Assembly (NCBI GenBank): GCA_030018575.1
Contig: JASEIA010000006.1
Location: forward strand, 1 to 27,619
DNA: 27,619 bases
Reading direction: 5' to 3'
From: Nanobdellota archaeon
GTDB taxonomy: Archaea > Nanobdellota > Nanobdellia > SCGC-AAA011-G17 > GW2011-AR17
Shown here: one piece after another, positions 7,786 to 15,558 of the stretch
How positions within the stretch are numbered: the first letter of the stretch is position 1
Layout of the letters: every line of letters begins with the position of its first letter
Program-made: the position numbers and the translations under genes
The notes under the pieces: model-generated
What the model was told of the DNA's origin: nothing
The model's input: the letters and a program-made list of their open reading frames with translations, nothing else
Databases searched by the model: none

Positions 7786-8580
7786 ATGCATGATATTATA
7801 ACAAAAGAGGTAAAAGTATATTTTAAAGATTCTCGCATAATGAAAGAAGTGCCTGATAAGAGTATAAATCTAATTGTGACTTCTCCACCTTATTTTGAAT
7901 ATAAAGATTATGGAGTTAAAACCCAAGTGGGTTTCGGCAGTACTTTTGAAGAATATATAAAAGATTTAGTAATTATATTAAAGGAATGCTACAGGGTTTT
8001 GGCAGAAGATGGAAAACTATGTATTAACATTCCAAACCCTTATTCACATATAAAAAAAGAGGGACGTAGGTTCATATATCCCTTAATTCCGCTAATCACA
8101 CTTGAATGTAATAAAGAAGGATTAGATCTATATGATGAAATAATATGGGTAAAAGCAAATGCAAATGCAGGGGCATTAGCAGGTAAACCTCTTTTTGGTT
8201 CTTACCCTTATCCTCCTAATTTTTGTATTTTAAAATCTATGTTTGAAAATATACTTATTTTTAAAAAACCTGGAAAAAGAGAGATTAGATGGTCTAAAAA
8301 AAGAATATCCAAATTAACAAAAGAGGAATGGAGAGAATTTACTAAAGGGGTTTGGAATATATCGGCTATAAAACAAAACACTCATATTGCAATGTTTCCA
8401 GAAGAGTTACCTAGGAGGCTTATTAAGCTATATTCTTTTGTAGGGGATACCATACTAGATCCATTTGTTGGAAGTGGAACAACATTAAAAGTTGCAAAAG
8501 AATTAGGCAGAATTGGGATAGGGTATGAAATCAATAGCAAATATAAATCTATAATCATCCAAAAAATAGGGCTGCAATAA
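7786..8580 (+). CDS. Site-specific DNA methyltransferase, putative N4-cytosine (M1 of AlwI-type RM system)
   Basis: A 264-residue beta-class methylase: the catalytic motif TSPPY is N-terminal (residues 32-36) and the SAM-binding motif DPFVGSGTT is C-terminal (225-233). SPPY is typical of N4-cytosine methylases. It is the first gene of a three-gene RM operon, with 14 nt to the endonuclease. The TATA-like TTTATAAAT at 7757-7765 is centred about 26 nt before the ATG at 7786, so the message is probably leaderless. An AAGGAG at 7765-7770 is too far upstream to act as SD. The A/T-rich codon use of the operon contrasts with neighbours, a sign of transfer. The methylase family is certain; the methylated base is inferred from the motif. 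Confidence 0.9.
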   Translation: MHDIITKEVKVYFKDSRIMKEVPDKSINLIVTSPPYFEYKDYGVKTQVGFGSTFEEYIKDLVIILKECYRVLAEDGKLCINIPNPYSHIKKEGRRFIYPLIPLITLECNKEGLDLYDEIIWVKANANAGALAGKPLFGSYPYPPNFCILKSMFENILIFKKPGKREIRWSKKRISKLTKEEWREFTKGVWNISAIKQNTHIAMFPEELPRRLIKLYSFVGDTILDPFVGSGTTLKVAKELGRIGIGYEINSKYKSIIIQKIGLQ

Positions 8581-8594
8581 AAGGGATAGAAAAA

Positions 8595-10382
8595 ATGAAA
8601 CAGAATTGGAGTATCAATGTAACAACAAGAAATCCAGCCCGACTAAAAGATATGCTAAAGGTATTAGCTAAATTTGAAGGCAAAATATTTGATGCAAAAA
8701 TACAGGTCACATTTATAGATTCTGCTATTTCATCAGGATTATATAAACCCTCGAAAGAAATAGGAGATAAAGCACTAAGAGGACGTACGTGGGTAGGTAT
8801 TTTTAATACATTGGGATTTGCAATTGCCTATGAGACCTATGGGCATGTAGTGATAACGCCTGCAGGTAAAAATCTTATACAATCAACAGAAGAACAAGAA
8901 AGTGAAATCTTCCTTAGACAACTATTAAAATGGCAATTACCAAATCCAAGTCCAACTGCCAGAGGATTTTCGGAGTATAATCTCATACCATTTATAGCAA
9001 CATTAAAGCTATTAAAAAAGACAGGAGGTCTTTCAAAAGAAGAATTTAACTTATTTATACCAACGCTTACGAAAATAGAAAATATAGATCAACAAGTACA
9101 ATTAATAGCACAATTCAGAAAGGGGTTGAAAGAGTGTTCAAACTTAAAAAAGCGTGCTGAATATATTCAATCTTTTTCTAAAGAATTTATAAGAAGAATA
9201 TATAATGAAGAGTTAAAAGCCGAATTGGAAGCAATTTCTGGAGATAGCAAAACATTGATTACAAATTTATTTTTAAATAAAAAGCGAAATAATCTCAGAG
9301 ATTATGGCGATACGATAATGAGATATTTTAGATATACTCAGCTTATTTCACTTCAAGAAAGAAAAATAATCTTATCTCCTGCACGTAAAGAAGAAATAAA
9401 TAAAATATTACAAACTTTTGAAGGTTCAGCCTTAGAATTTAAAGGTAAGACGAAGGAAGAATGCTTAATGAATTTTTATGATTATTTTGGAGCTTTAGAT
9501 AAACCCTTATTACCTTATGAAGAAAAAGTATCCTTAGTAAAAATAGCTTTAGGACTACAACAATCATTATCGGGACTTATAGATGAATTGAAAGATATAA
9601 AGAAGGAAATGTCATATAAAATAGAAGAGTTTCCAGAAAAAGAGTTAATGAAATTTGATATACCTCTACTAAAATCTCTTATCTACCGATTACGCGGGCA
9701 GAAAAAAGAACTTATTCAGATAATTAATTCAGAGGATATAAAACGCCCAGAGGAGTTAGCAAAGATAATCTCCGTATTAGAGGATATAGATTCTAAAGAT
9801 ACAAGTATTGCAGATAAACCACTATGGTTAGAATGGTATACTTTTTTAGCATTAAAATCTTTAGATGATGAAGAATTGATTAAACCAAATTTTCCTCTAG
9901 ATGAGAATAATGAACCAACATCAGTTGCAAGACCTAATAAACCCGATATAGAAGCGTACTACAAAGGCTATGCACTCATTCCCGAAGTAAGCATGAGCGC
10001 CAGAAGAGACCAATATGTACAAGAAGGAATCCCAGTTATACGACATGTAGTTCAAATAAAAAATAATGAAGGGAAACGTAAAGTTCTTGGAATTTTTATT
10101 GCGCCAAGTATACACCATGATACAAGAAATATCTTTTTTATGGCGGCTAAAGAAGCAATAGTCGAAGGGGGGCAAATAACAATAATCCCGCTCACTATTA
10201 AACAATTTATTGAAATCCTTAAAATTGCATTAGAAGTAAAAAGGAAGCGCCAAATTAAAAGTTTGGAAATAATAAATCTATTCGACTTATTAGATAAATT
10301 ACGTGAATCTTATAAAAATGCTAGTGAATGGCTCAGTGAATTTGATAAGATTATATCGAATTGGGCTGGGAGTTTAAAATGA
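8595..10382 (+). CDS. AlwI-family type II (IIS-like) restriction endonuclease
   Basis: The N-terminus WSINVTTRNPARLKDMLKVL is the hallmark of the AlwI restriction endonuclease family, which includes the enzyme for GGATC with offset cleavage. The C-terminal part carries a PD-(D/E)xK-type nuclease signature: KPDIEAYY (D451), then LIPEVSMSARRDQYVQEGIP (E464 in the EV strand) and VIRHVVQIKN. The length of 595 residues fits the family. The region between (about 130-440) is helical and includes the target-recognition part. The gene sits between two methylases: M1 ends 14 nt upstream and M2 overlaps its stop by 4 nt. An asymmetric target needs two methylases, in line with the neighbours. The exact recognition site cannot be read from sequence; GGATC or a relative is a guess from family. 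Confidence 0.88.
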   Translation: MKQNWSINVTTRNPARLKDMLKVLAKFEGKIFDAKIQVTFIDSAISSGLYKPSKEIGDKALRGRTWVGIFNTLGFAIAYETYGHVVITPAGKNLIQSTEEQESEIFLRQLLKWQLPNPSPTARGFSEYNLIPFIATLKLLKKTGGLSKEEFNLFIPTLTKIENIDQQVQLIAQFRKGLKECSNLKKRAEYIQSFSKEFIRRIYNEELKAELEAISGDSKTLITNLFLNKKRNNLRDYGDTIMRYFRYTQLISLQERKIILSPARKEEINKILQTFEGSALEFKGKTKEECLMNFYDYFGALDKPLLPYEEKVSLVKIALGLQQSLSGLIDELKDIKKEMSYKIEEFPEKELMKFDIPLLKSLIYRLRGQKKELIQIINSEDIKRPEELAKIISVLEDIDSKDTSIADKPLWLEWYTFLALKSLDDEELIKPNFPLDENNEPTSVARPNKPDIEAYYKGYALIPEVSMSARRDQYVQEGIPVIRHVVQIKNNEGKRKVLGIFIAPSIHHDTRNIFFMAAKEAIVEGGQITIIPLTIKQFIEILKIALEVKRKRQIKSLEIINLFDLLDKLRESYKNASEWLSEFDKIISNWAGSLK

Positions 10383-11140
10383 TTCCCAAATTGATATTGG
10401 GAAGCTGTTTAGACTTATTAAAAGAGATTCCGGATAATTCAATAGACCAGATATTTGCTGATCCCCCTTATAATCTTTCTGGAAAGAGCCATATAACCTG
10501 TAGTAGTGGCAAAAAAGTTCAATGTTTTAAAGGTTCATGGGATGTAATTGAAGATATAGAAGGTTTTAATTCAAAATGGGTTGCTGAATGTATTAGGTTA
10601 CTTAAAGATAATGGAACAATTTGGATTTCCGGAACGTTACATAATCATCCTTCGATTGGTATGCTATTAAAAAAATTGAACCTTTGGATTATAAACGATA
10701 TAATCTGGTATAAGCCTAATTCTGCACCACAGCTCCAGCCAAATAGATTTGCACCTTCAACAGAATTAATATGGCTGGCTTCAAAATCAAAAAAGTATTA
10801 TTTTAATTATGAGCTAGCAAAATTTTTGAATAAAGGTAAACAAATGAAGAATCTATGGGAGATAAATGCCCAAAGGCATATAACTTCGCACCCTACTGAA
10901 AAACCAGAGAAATTATTAGATAGAATAATCTTAATTGGAAGTAAAAAAGGTGATACAATCTTAGATCCATTTATGGGTTCAGGTACTACAGGGGTTAGTG
11001 CTAAAAAGTATGGAAGAAATTTTATTGGAATTGAGATAGATCCTGCTTATTTTAATATTGCTAAAAAAAGAATTGAAAATACTAGTATAATTTCAGAACC
11101 CAATGTCCAATCTGGGGCGCTTAAAAATTGGGTAACATAA
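10379..11140 (+). CDS. Site-specific DNA methyltransferase, putative N6-adenine (M2 of AlwI-type RM system)
   Basis: The start is the ATG at 10379, which overlaps the endonuclease stop as ATGA; the longer open frame begins with a TTG at 10361 inside the endonuclease and is not needed. This gives 253 residues. ADPPYNLSG (DPPY at 28-31) is the N6-adenine-type catalytic motif and DPFMGSGTTG (196-205) the SAM-binding motif, again in beta-class order. TSHPTEKPEKLLDRII before the SAM motif is typical. It probably protects the second strand of the asymmetric target, while M1 protects the other. It is translationally coupled to the endonuclease. The different catalytic tetrads (SPPY and DPPY) suggest that the two strands carry different modified bases. 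Confidence 0.9.
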   Translation: MIPKLILGSCLDLLKEIPDNSIDQIFADPPYNLSGKSHITCSSGKKVQCFKGSWDVIEDIEGFNSKWVAECIRLLKDNGTIWISGTLHNHPSIGMLLKKLNLWIINDIIWYKPNSAPQLQPNRFAPSTELIWLASKSKKYYFNYELAKFLNKGKQMKNLWEINAQRHITSHPTEKPEKLLDRIILIGSKKGDTILDPFMGSGTTGVSAKKYGRNFIGIEIDPAYFNIAKKRIENTSIISEPNVQSGALKNWVT

Positions 11141-11736
11141 GTCTTGCTACGCTTTTAGGACAAATGTCTTGACATTATACAATTAATTTTGAAGAGAAGA
11201 TTATGAATCTTTTAATAGGCTTATAGAAAGTGTTACCCTCAATGTTGCATATAAACTTGATGTTGTACTCAAGGAGAATATAAATTCTACAGATTGAAAA
11301 GTGATAGCAGTAATGCTAATAATAGGATTAATGCCGGAGGCTCGCCTTCTCTGCGTAAGTCTGCTTCGCATATTTCATGCTTTTTGCTTAAAAAGAAGCT
11401 TAAACCACGCGCCAGTTACTACTCACTTTTGCAGTTTTCTGCTTTTTTCTCGGAAAAATGAGGCAATTATATACTCCAATCTATATATTGCATTTCAATA
11501 ATCTTTAAATACTCATTCAGTTATAAAAATAATAGAAGCGTTCAACAGAGTCTTTGGCGAGACCTTGGTGATTGGCTTTCACAAACCTTTTGGCGAAGGT
11601 TTATTTAATGATTGGCGAAACAGTGTTTGGCGACACGTATTTCTAAAGAGAGTATAGGCTAAACTACTATATAAAGATTATTGTTGTTTGGTATATACTT
11701 CCGAACGCTAAAAAAACCCTAAAGGAGGCAAAAAAA
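11141..11736. other. 596-bp non-coding stretch between RM operon and ftsZ
   Basis: No convincing gene is seen. The only open frame of note (11301-11501) lacks an SD and a recognisable product. From 11141 to about 11500 the sequence is A/T-rich and featureless apart from the putative edge of the transferred RM island. From 11520 to 11736 lies the ftsZ control region: four copies of TTTGGCGA or ATTGGCGA, an inverted repeat, a TATA box and an SD, listed separately. A second TATA-like TTATAAAAATAAT is at 11521-11533. Confidence 0.7.
11553..11676 (+). promoter_or_regulatory. ftsZ promoter region with four TTGGCGA repeats
   Basis: TTTGGCGA occurs at 11553-11560, 11589-11596 and 11626-11633, and ATTGGCGA at 11611-11618, all on the plus strand. 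The second copy sits in a 7-bp inverted repeat AAACCTT (11583-11589) / AAGGTTT (11596-11602) with TTGGCG as its loop. The TATA box CTATATAAAG is at 11667-11676, predicting a start near 11698 and a leader of about 39 nt. The leader ends in AAAGGAGG (11721-11728), 8 nt before the ftsZ ATG. The repeats look like binding sites for a cell-division regulator; no binder is identified. Confidence 0.6.
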
Positions 11737-12807
11737 ATGGAATTTATCGTGCAAAACGCACTGAAAGCGGCGCCTGACATGAAGTCAACCGGGTCGCTTA
11801 TAGGACAAGCCAACATTAAGGTAATGGGTGTTGGTGGTGGCGGATGTAACGCTACAAACTGGCTATATAAGAAGGGAGTTCAGGGAGCGGAAATTGTCGC
11901 AATGAACACGGACAAGCAGCATCTGGACCTCATGGAAGCCGACAAGAAAATACTCATCGGCAGGGACCTGACAAGAGGGCTTGGATGCGGCGGTTTCCCG
12001 GACAAAGGAAGAGAGGCTGCAAAAGAGCAGATTTCAGAGATTAAGGAATCCCTGAAGAACTCTGACATGGTTTTCGTAACAGCAGGCATGGGCGGCGGTA
12101 CAGGAACCGGCGCAGCGCCTGTCGTAGCGCAAATCGCAAAAGAAGCAGGCGCAATCGTAATCGGCTGCGTCACAATGCCTTTCGACATTGAAAGGGCAAG
12201 AATTGACAAGGCTGAATTCGGCTTGCAGCAGCTTAGGGAAGTTTCTGACACAGTGATTGTCATTGACAACAACAGGCTGGTGCAGATTGCCGGGAATTTG
12301 CCGGTACAGCAGGCATTTGCAGTTGCAAACGAGCTGGTTTCAACAATGATAAAGGGTATTGTTGAGATTATAGCAGTGCCTTCACTGGTCAACCTCGACT
12401 ATGCTGACGTAAAGGCAATAATGGCGGCAGGCGGAGTGTCAGTCATCGGAGTAGGAGAATCAGATTCCGAGCACCGCGTTGAGGAAGCTGTCAAGAGGGC
12501 CTTGAGCAACCCGCTGCTTGACGTAACCTACGAAGGTGCAACAGGCGCCCTGATACACATCACAGGCGGGCCTGACCTGACACTGGACGAAGTCAGCAGG
12601 GCTGGCGAGATGATCACCGAGACTCTAGACGCAGACGCAAACGTCATATGGGGAGCAAGGGTTACAAACGACATGGCTGGAAAGCTGAGGGTTATGACAA
12701 TCGTGACAGGCGTGAATTCGCCCTACGTGCTCGGCAAGTCAACCAAGTCAGCTGTATCCAGGGGCACCCGAATGAACGAGGAGCTGGGTATAGAGTTCAT
12801 AAGGTGA
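11737..12807 (+). CDS. ftsZ: Cell division protein FtsZ
   Basis: FtsZ is the tubulin-like GTPase that assembles the division ring. The protein has 356 residues. Visible elements are KVMGVGGGGCNATNW (nucleotide-binding start, about 28-42), the tubulin signature GGGTGTG (119-125), PFDIERARIDKAE, VIDNNRL, and the T7 synergy loop SLVNLDYADVKAIM (about 216-229), which supplies the catalytic aspartates. The C-terminal domain runs to VTGVNSPYV, followed by a short tail ending ELGIEFIR. The N-terminal 25 residues form an extension. Codon use is more G/C-rich than in the preceding RM genes. A strong SD (GGAGG at 11724-11728) precedes the ATG and two hairpins follow the stop. Only one FtsZ is in the window; it most resembles archaeal FtsZ1-type proteins by eye. 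Confidence 0.97.
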   Translation: MEFIVQNALKAAPDMKSTGSLIGQANIKVMGVGGGGCNATNWLYKKGVQGAEIVAMNTDKQHLDLMEADKKILIGRDLTRGLGCGGFPDKGREAAKEQISEIKESLKNSDMVFVTAGMGGGTGTGAAPVVAQIAKEAGAIVIGCVTMPFDIERARIDKAEFGLQQLREVSDTVIVIDNNRLVQIAGNLPVQQAFAVANELVSTMIKGIVEIIAVPSLVNLDYADVKAIMAAGGVSVIGVGESDSEHRVEEAVKRALSNPLLDVTYEGATGALIHITGGPDLTLDEVSRAGEMITETLDADANVIWGARVTNDMAGKLRVMTIVTGVNSPYVLGKSTKSAVSRGTRMNEELGIEFIR

Positions 12808-12816
12808 ACTCATGGT

Positions 12817-12866
12817 TAAGGGCATAAATATTTTAGTTCTACACTAGAATACCCCCGATGCCCTTA
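12817..12866 (+). other. First inverted repeat after ftsZ (TAAGGGCAT/ATGCCCTTA)
   Basis: A perfect 9-bp inverted repeat, TAAGGGCAT at 12817-12825 and ATGCCCTTA at 12858-12866, starts 10 nt after the ftsZ stop. Its ATGCCC arm could also pair with GGGCAT at 12897-12902 of the next hairpin, so two mutually exclusive folds are possible. Confidence 0.5.
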
Positions 12867-12873
12867 CTATTAC

Positions 12874-12919
12874 GCTGATGCCCTACTTTTGCCTCTGGGC
12901 ATCAGCTCTTTTCTTTTTT
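12874..12919 (+). terminator. Hairpin plus T-rich tract terminator after ftsZ
   Basis: GCTGATGCCC (12874-12883) and GGGCATCAGC (12897-12906) form a perfect 10-bp stem with a 13-nt loop. It is followed at once by TCTTTTCTTTTTT (12907-12919). This is the layout of an intrinsic terminator for plus-strand transcription. Archaeal termination relies mainly on the T tract, and the hairpin may stabilise the mRNA 3' end. Confidence 0.7.
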
Positions 12920-13007
12920 AATCCGAGGCTGATTTTCTTTTATGTTTCTTTTAGAAATTATTGCTTAATCAAGAAAATAAAAGAAGAAATGCCGGATGGC
13001 CGGACTT

Positions 13008-13808
13008 TTACTCCGCCTGCTGGTGCGTAAGCATCTTTGCATACTTCAGGGACATGCCGTAGATATGCAATCCCTTGCTGAATGCGTGCATTTCTCCGTC
13101 AACCAAATCATCCCTGTCTATGCAGTTAATCATATGCTCCTTCATTGTCTGCAGCCCTGCAAGGTTCAAAGGCAATCCGCCCCAAAGGTCCCATGAGCGG
13201 AAATAAAGGAAGAAATGAAGCCTGTATTTTCCAATGCTTTCATCAAACCTTGCTTTTGTGTCTATTAACCTCAAACAAGGCGGGTCTGAGATCTGCAAGT
13301 CAGAAGGCATTCCAATTTCCATTGTGAGCTGGTTCTGGCCAAACAGCCCTTTTCTGTACTGCTGAATGACCATCTCAAGCGGATTGCAGTGCATTGACAC
13401 TTCTGTTGCGGGCTTAATCCTGATTTCATCGCCTTCTTTTCTCCCCAACAGGAACTCTTTCAGCTTTTCATTCTCAATTACCCTCAGCTTTGGGTTGTTT
13501 ATTCTTTCGCCGTAAGTGTATGTCTCGTTCTTCTGCACGATATCAGTGAGCAGATAAGGCAGGTACTCATCAATCTTTTCCTGGTCAGAAGGCGGTGGTA
13601 TTCCAGGTACATCTATAATTGGTATAAGCGGCCTTTCACCTGGATTCCTTATTCTTATTGAGACAGAGTCAAACTCAAGCCTCTTGTCCTCATTTTCAAA
13701 ACTGCCTTTTTGTACGGCATATTCGCTGCCGTGCCTGAAAATAGCGTAAATGGCCTGGTGCCACGCGTCTGATATGTTTGTTGCGTCTATGTGTACTGGA
13801 TTTAACAT
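13008..13808 (-). CDS. thyA: Thymidylate synthase
   Basis: This enzyme makes dTMP from dUMP with a folate-type methylene carrier. Visible family motifs are TYTYGERI, the catalytic-cysteine segment SDPPCLRLID (Cys178 when counted from the ATG), FRSWDLWGGLPLNLAGLQ (the SRDxxxxxP-N nucleotide-binding region) and GLHIYGMSLKYA (the HxY motif). The length of 266 aa fits ThyA. It resembles the divergent archaeal type rather than the bacterial one. I chose the ATG at 13808: the GTG at 13817 lies inside the SD GAGGTGA (13814-13820 on the minus strand), 5 nt from the ATG. A TATA-like GGTATATAAG around 13853-13862 predicts a start near 13832 and a 24-nt leader. It is convergent with ftsZ. Confidence 0.87.
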   Translation of the reverse strand: MLNPVHIDATNISDAWHQAIYAIFRHGSEYAVQKGSFENEDKRLEFDSVSIRIRNPGERPLIPIIDVPGIPPPSDQEKIDEYLPYLLTDIVQKNETYTYGERINNPKLRVIENEKLKEFLLGRKEGDEIRIKPATEVSMHCNPLEMVIQQYRKGLFGQNQLTMEIGMPSDLQISDPPCLRLIDTKARFDESIGKYRLHFFLYFRSWDLWGGLPLNLAGLQTMKEHMINCIDRDDLVDGEMHAFSKGLHIYGMSLKYAKMLTHQQAE

Positions 13809-13996
13809 ACTGCTCACCTCTGTTTTTTTGTTTTAATCGGGTGTGGAAACTGTCTTATATACCTTTCTAAGCGTTGCAGCCGTCTTAAAAGTATGCTTCA
13901 AAAATATGCAGCAGTGTTGCAGTTTTTCAGCAAATCCGGAATTTCATCTGCTGCTTTTTAAGGAATAATCAAAAATTTCCAATCTCCTTGGAATAT

Positions 13997-14028
13997 TTGC
14001 GGAATTTCGCGGCAAGAGTTTATGAAGA
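13997..14028 (+). repeat. Dispersed 32-bp repeat, copy 1 (diverged)
   Basis: This copy aligns without gaps to the copies at 15737-15768 and 23277-23308, with about 26 of 32 positions equal, including AAGAGTTTATGAA. Similarity to copy 2 continues about 25 bp upstream. Its TTTATGAA core is about 26-30 nt before the PIN gene ATG at 14051, so this copy could serve as that promoter. Confidence 0.65.
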
Positions 14029-14050
14029 GAGAATACATAGCAGTTTAGCG

Positions 14051-14479
14051 ATGGAAAAAACAGGATTTTACGTTGACTCGTGCATCTATATCAATTTGTG
14101 GAACAAGGAAGAAAGGCAAAATAATAAACCTTGGGAAATAGCTGAAAATTTCTTCAATGTGCATGGGCAGGACAGAATCTATTATTCAGGTTTTGTATTG
14201 AGAGAGCTCCAATTTGTTCTTTCAGCGGATAAATTTAATAAATGCAGGCTGGCAATCATTGCGCGGCTGAATTTCAGGCGGCTTTTTCTCTCTGACAGGG
14301 AAATGGCAATTGCAAGGTGTATAGAAACAGAAATCAATTATGAAATCAGCTTTTACGATATAATTCATATGCTTCTGGCAAAGCAGGCAGATGCAATACT
14401 GATTACAAGAGACAGGAAGCTGATTAAGTTAGCGCTAAGATATGGCATTGATGCTAAACTGCCTGAAGATGCATTATAG
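14051..14479 (+). CDS. PIN-domain ribonuclease (VapC-like)
   Basis: This 142-residue PIN-fold protein has the acidic residues in the expected order: D9 in GFYVDSCIYINLW, E52 in FVLRELQFVL, D103 in ISFYDIIHMLLA, and D121 in AILITRDRKL. PIN proteins of this size are commonly VapC toxins that cut tRNA or rRNA. I chose the ATG at 14051; an open frame reaches back to a TTG at 13988, but that part lies inside the dispersed repeat, whose TATA-like core is at leaderless-promoter distance from 14051. No VapB-like antitoxin lies upstream on the same strand. A ribbon-helix-helix gene faces it and overlaps its 3' end by 6 nt, which is unusual for a VapBC pair. Confidence 0.85.
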   Translation: MEKTGFYVDSCIYINLWNKEERQNNKPWEIAENFFNVHGQDRIYYSGFVLRELQFVLSADKFNKCRLAIIARLNFRRLFLSDREMAIARCIETEINYEISFYDIIHMLLAKQADAILITRDRKLIKLALRYGIDAKLPEDAL

Positions 14480-14716
14480 GTTATTTATCTCATCCAAGTC
14501 TATCTTTTGCTTGGACAATTCTCTTCTCGCTTTCCTTATGATATTCACGCCGCTGCCTTTCAGCTTTATTGTTCCCACCTGGTCCGCCCACACAAATCTT
14601 CTCACAGCATCCCTTACCACGTCAGAGCGGTTTGCATAGACTCCTTTTTCCACCAAGGAATCCATCATCTCAACAAGCCCGTGGCTCATCCTTATCTGGA
14701 TTGTATCCATTACCAT
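14474..14716 (-). CDS. Ribbon-helix-helix (CopG/ParD-type) DNA-binding protein
   Basis: The 80-residue protein opens with the RHH fold: the strand MDTIQIRMSHGLVEMMDSLV, then NRSDVVRDAVRRFVW (helix pair with the NRSD turn). The C-terminal 35 residues are charged and end SKQKIDLDEINNL, the kind of tail by which antitoxins grip a toxin. The ATG at 14716 (or 14710) is about 26 nt from TTAAATATAAGG at 14736-14748 on the minus strand, so it is probably leaderless. It converges on the PIN gene with a 6-nt overlap. It could be its antitoxin in an inverted arrangement, or an independent regulator. The RHH call is firm and the pairing is inference. Confidence 0.85.
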   Translation of the reverse strand: MVMDTIQIRMSHGLVEMMDSLVEKGVYANRSDVVRDAVRRFVWADQVGTIKLKGSGVNIIRKARRELSKQKIDLDEINNL

Positions 14717-14761
14717 GGTAATTGAATTGTAATGCCTTATATTTAACCTTTTCGGTTGCTT

Positions 14762-15502
14762 TCAAGAATACTTCTTCAAAACCTTTGCATACTCCTTCGT
14801 GAGCCCGCCGAGGCGGAAGATTATTGCTTCCTTCACGCCTGCCTCTTTTGCAATCCCCAAATCCCTTTCAAGAATATCCAATGAAATCTTCTTTTCATCG
14901 CCCCTTGCGCCGACAGCAAGCGTCCCGAATGCCGGAATGAACTTTCCGCCAGAGTCCTCAATGCCTTTTTCAATCTCTTTTCTCATGAATTCCTCTGAAA
15001 AGCCGTGCATTGAGCTGTAAAGCATCTTGACTTCATAATTCCCGTACTCTTTTGCGCTGAATTCCAAGCCAAGGGCTTTCAAAAGCCAATATGAAATTCC
15101 TTTTTCAGGGAAATACTCCGCGCAGTAAACATCCTTCTCGTGGCTTGAAAGGAAATCCTTTATCATTCTCTTGTTTTTATGGAAAAATATAAGGTTTTTC
15201 AGCAGCAAAAGGCGCCTTTTCGGAAGCTCTGCATCCCACAGCAGGGGCACGTTCCTTGTTTCCTGCATTATCCTTTTCAAAGCTTTTCTCTCTGCAAACG
15301 GGCTCAACCAGCAGCCTTCCTCTTTTTTCAGCAAAGGCCAATAGATTACTTCTTTTACTTTTTTTGATTTTATCCTGTCTTTTATCTTATAGAAAGCGTC
15401 AAGGGACTCAGCAGCAATGTAAAGCTTTGTTGGAATTGAGACAAGCGAAATCTTTGCAAGGTTTTCTTTTGTAGGATATTCCTCAAAAAAGCTGATAAGC
15501 AT
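14762..15502 (-). CDS. Conserved-looking 246-aa protein of unknown function, possibly a TIM barrel
   Basis: I do not recognise a named family. The sequence alternates hydrophobic strands and helices: KLYIAAESLDAF, EVIYWPLLKKEEGCWLSPF, VPLLWDAELPKRRLLLL, KDVYCAEYFPEKGISYWLL, EVKMLYSSMHG, KFIPAFGTLAVG, LGIAKEAGVKEAIIFRLGGL. The acidic residues at strand ends (WDAE, AEYFPE) resemble a small beta/alpha barrel. There is no signal peptide or membrane span. The ATG at 15502 lies 20-30 nt from TCCTTAAAAGC on the minus strand (about 15522-15534), consistent with a leaderless start. It stands alone, 45 bp upstream of the RHH gene on the same strand. The CDS is likely real, as codon use matches the host genes. 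Confidence 0.75.
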   Translation of the reverse strand: MLISFFEEYPTKENLAKISLVSIPTKLYIAAESLDAFYKIKDRIKSKKVKEVIYWPLLKKEEGCWLSPFAERKALKRIMQETRNVPLLWDAELPKRRLLLLKNLIFFHKNKRMIKDFLSSHEKDVYCAEYFPEKGISYWLLKALGLEFSAKEYGNYEVKMLYSSMHGFSEEFMRKEIEKGIEDSGGKFIPAFGTLAVGARGDEKKISLDILERDLGIAKEAGVKEAIIFRLGGLTKEYAKVLKKYS

Positions 15503-15558
15503 GGAATTAAGAAGGCGGCTTGGCTTTTAAGGATTTTGGCGCTTTTCGGGCAGGCAGG

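Noticed and set aside
10361..10378. Longer start (TTG at 10361) for the second methylase
   Set aside because: The ATG at 10379 overlaps the endonuclease stop as ATGA, the usual coupled start, and the added six residues are not family-like.
11301..11501. 66-codon open frame in the RM-ftsZ gap
   Set aside because: No SD, no TATA box at the right distance, no recognisable protein, and odd composition.
13809..13817. GTG start at 13817 for thyA
   Set aside because: The GTG is part of the GAGGTGA SD that serves the ATG at 13808.
13988..14050. N-terminal extension of the PIN gene
   Set aside because: It starts at TTG without SD and lies in a dispersed repeat that supplies a promoter for the ATG at 14051.
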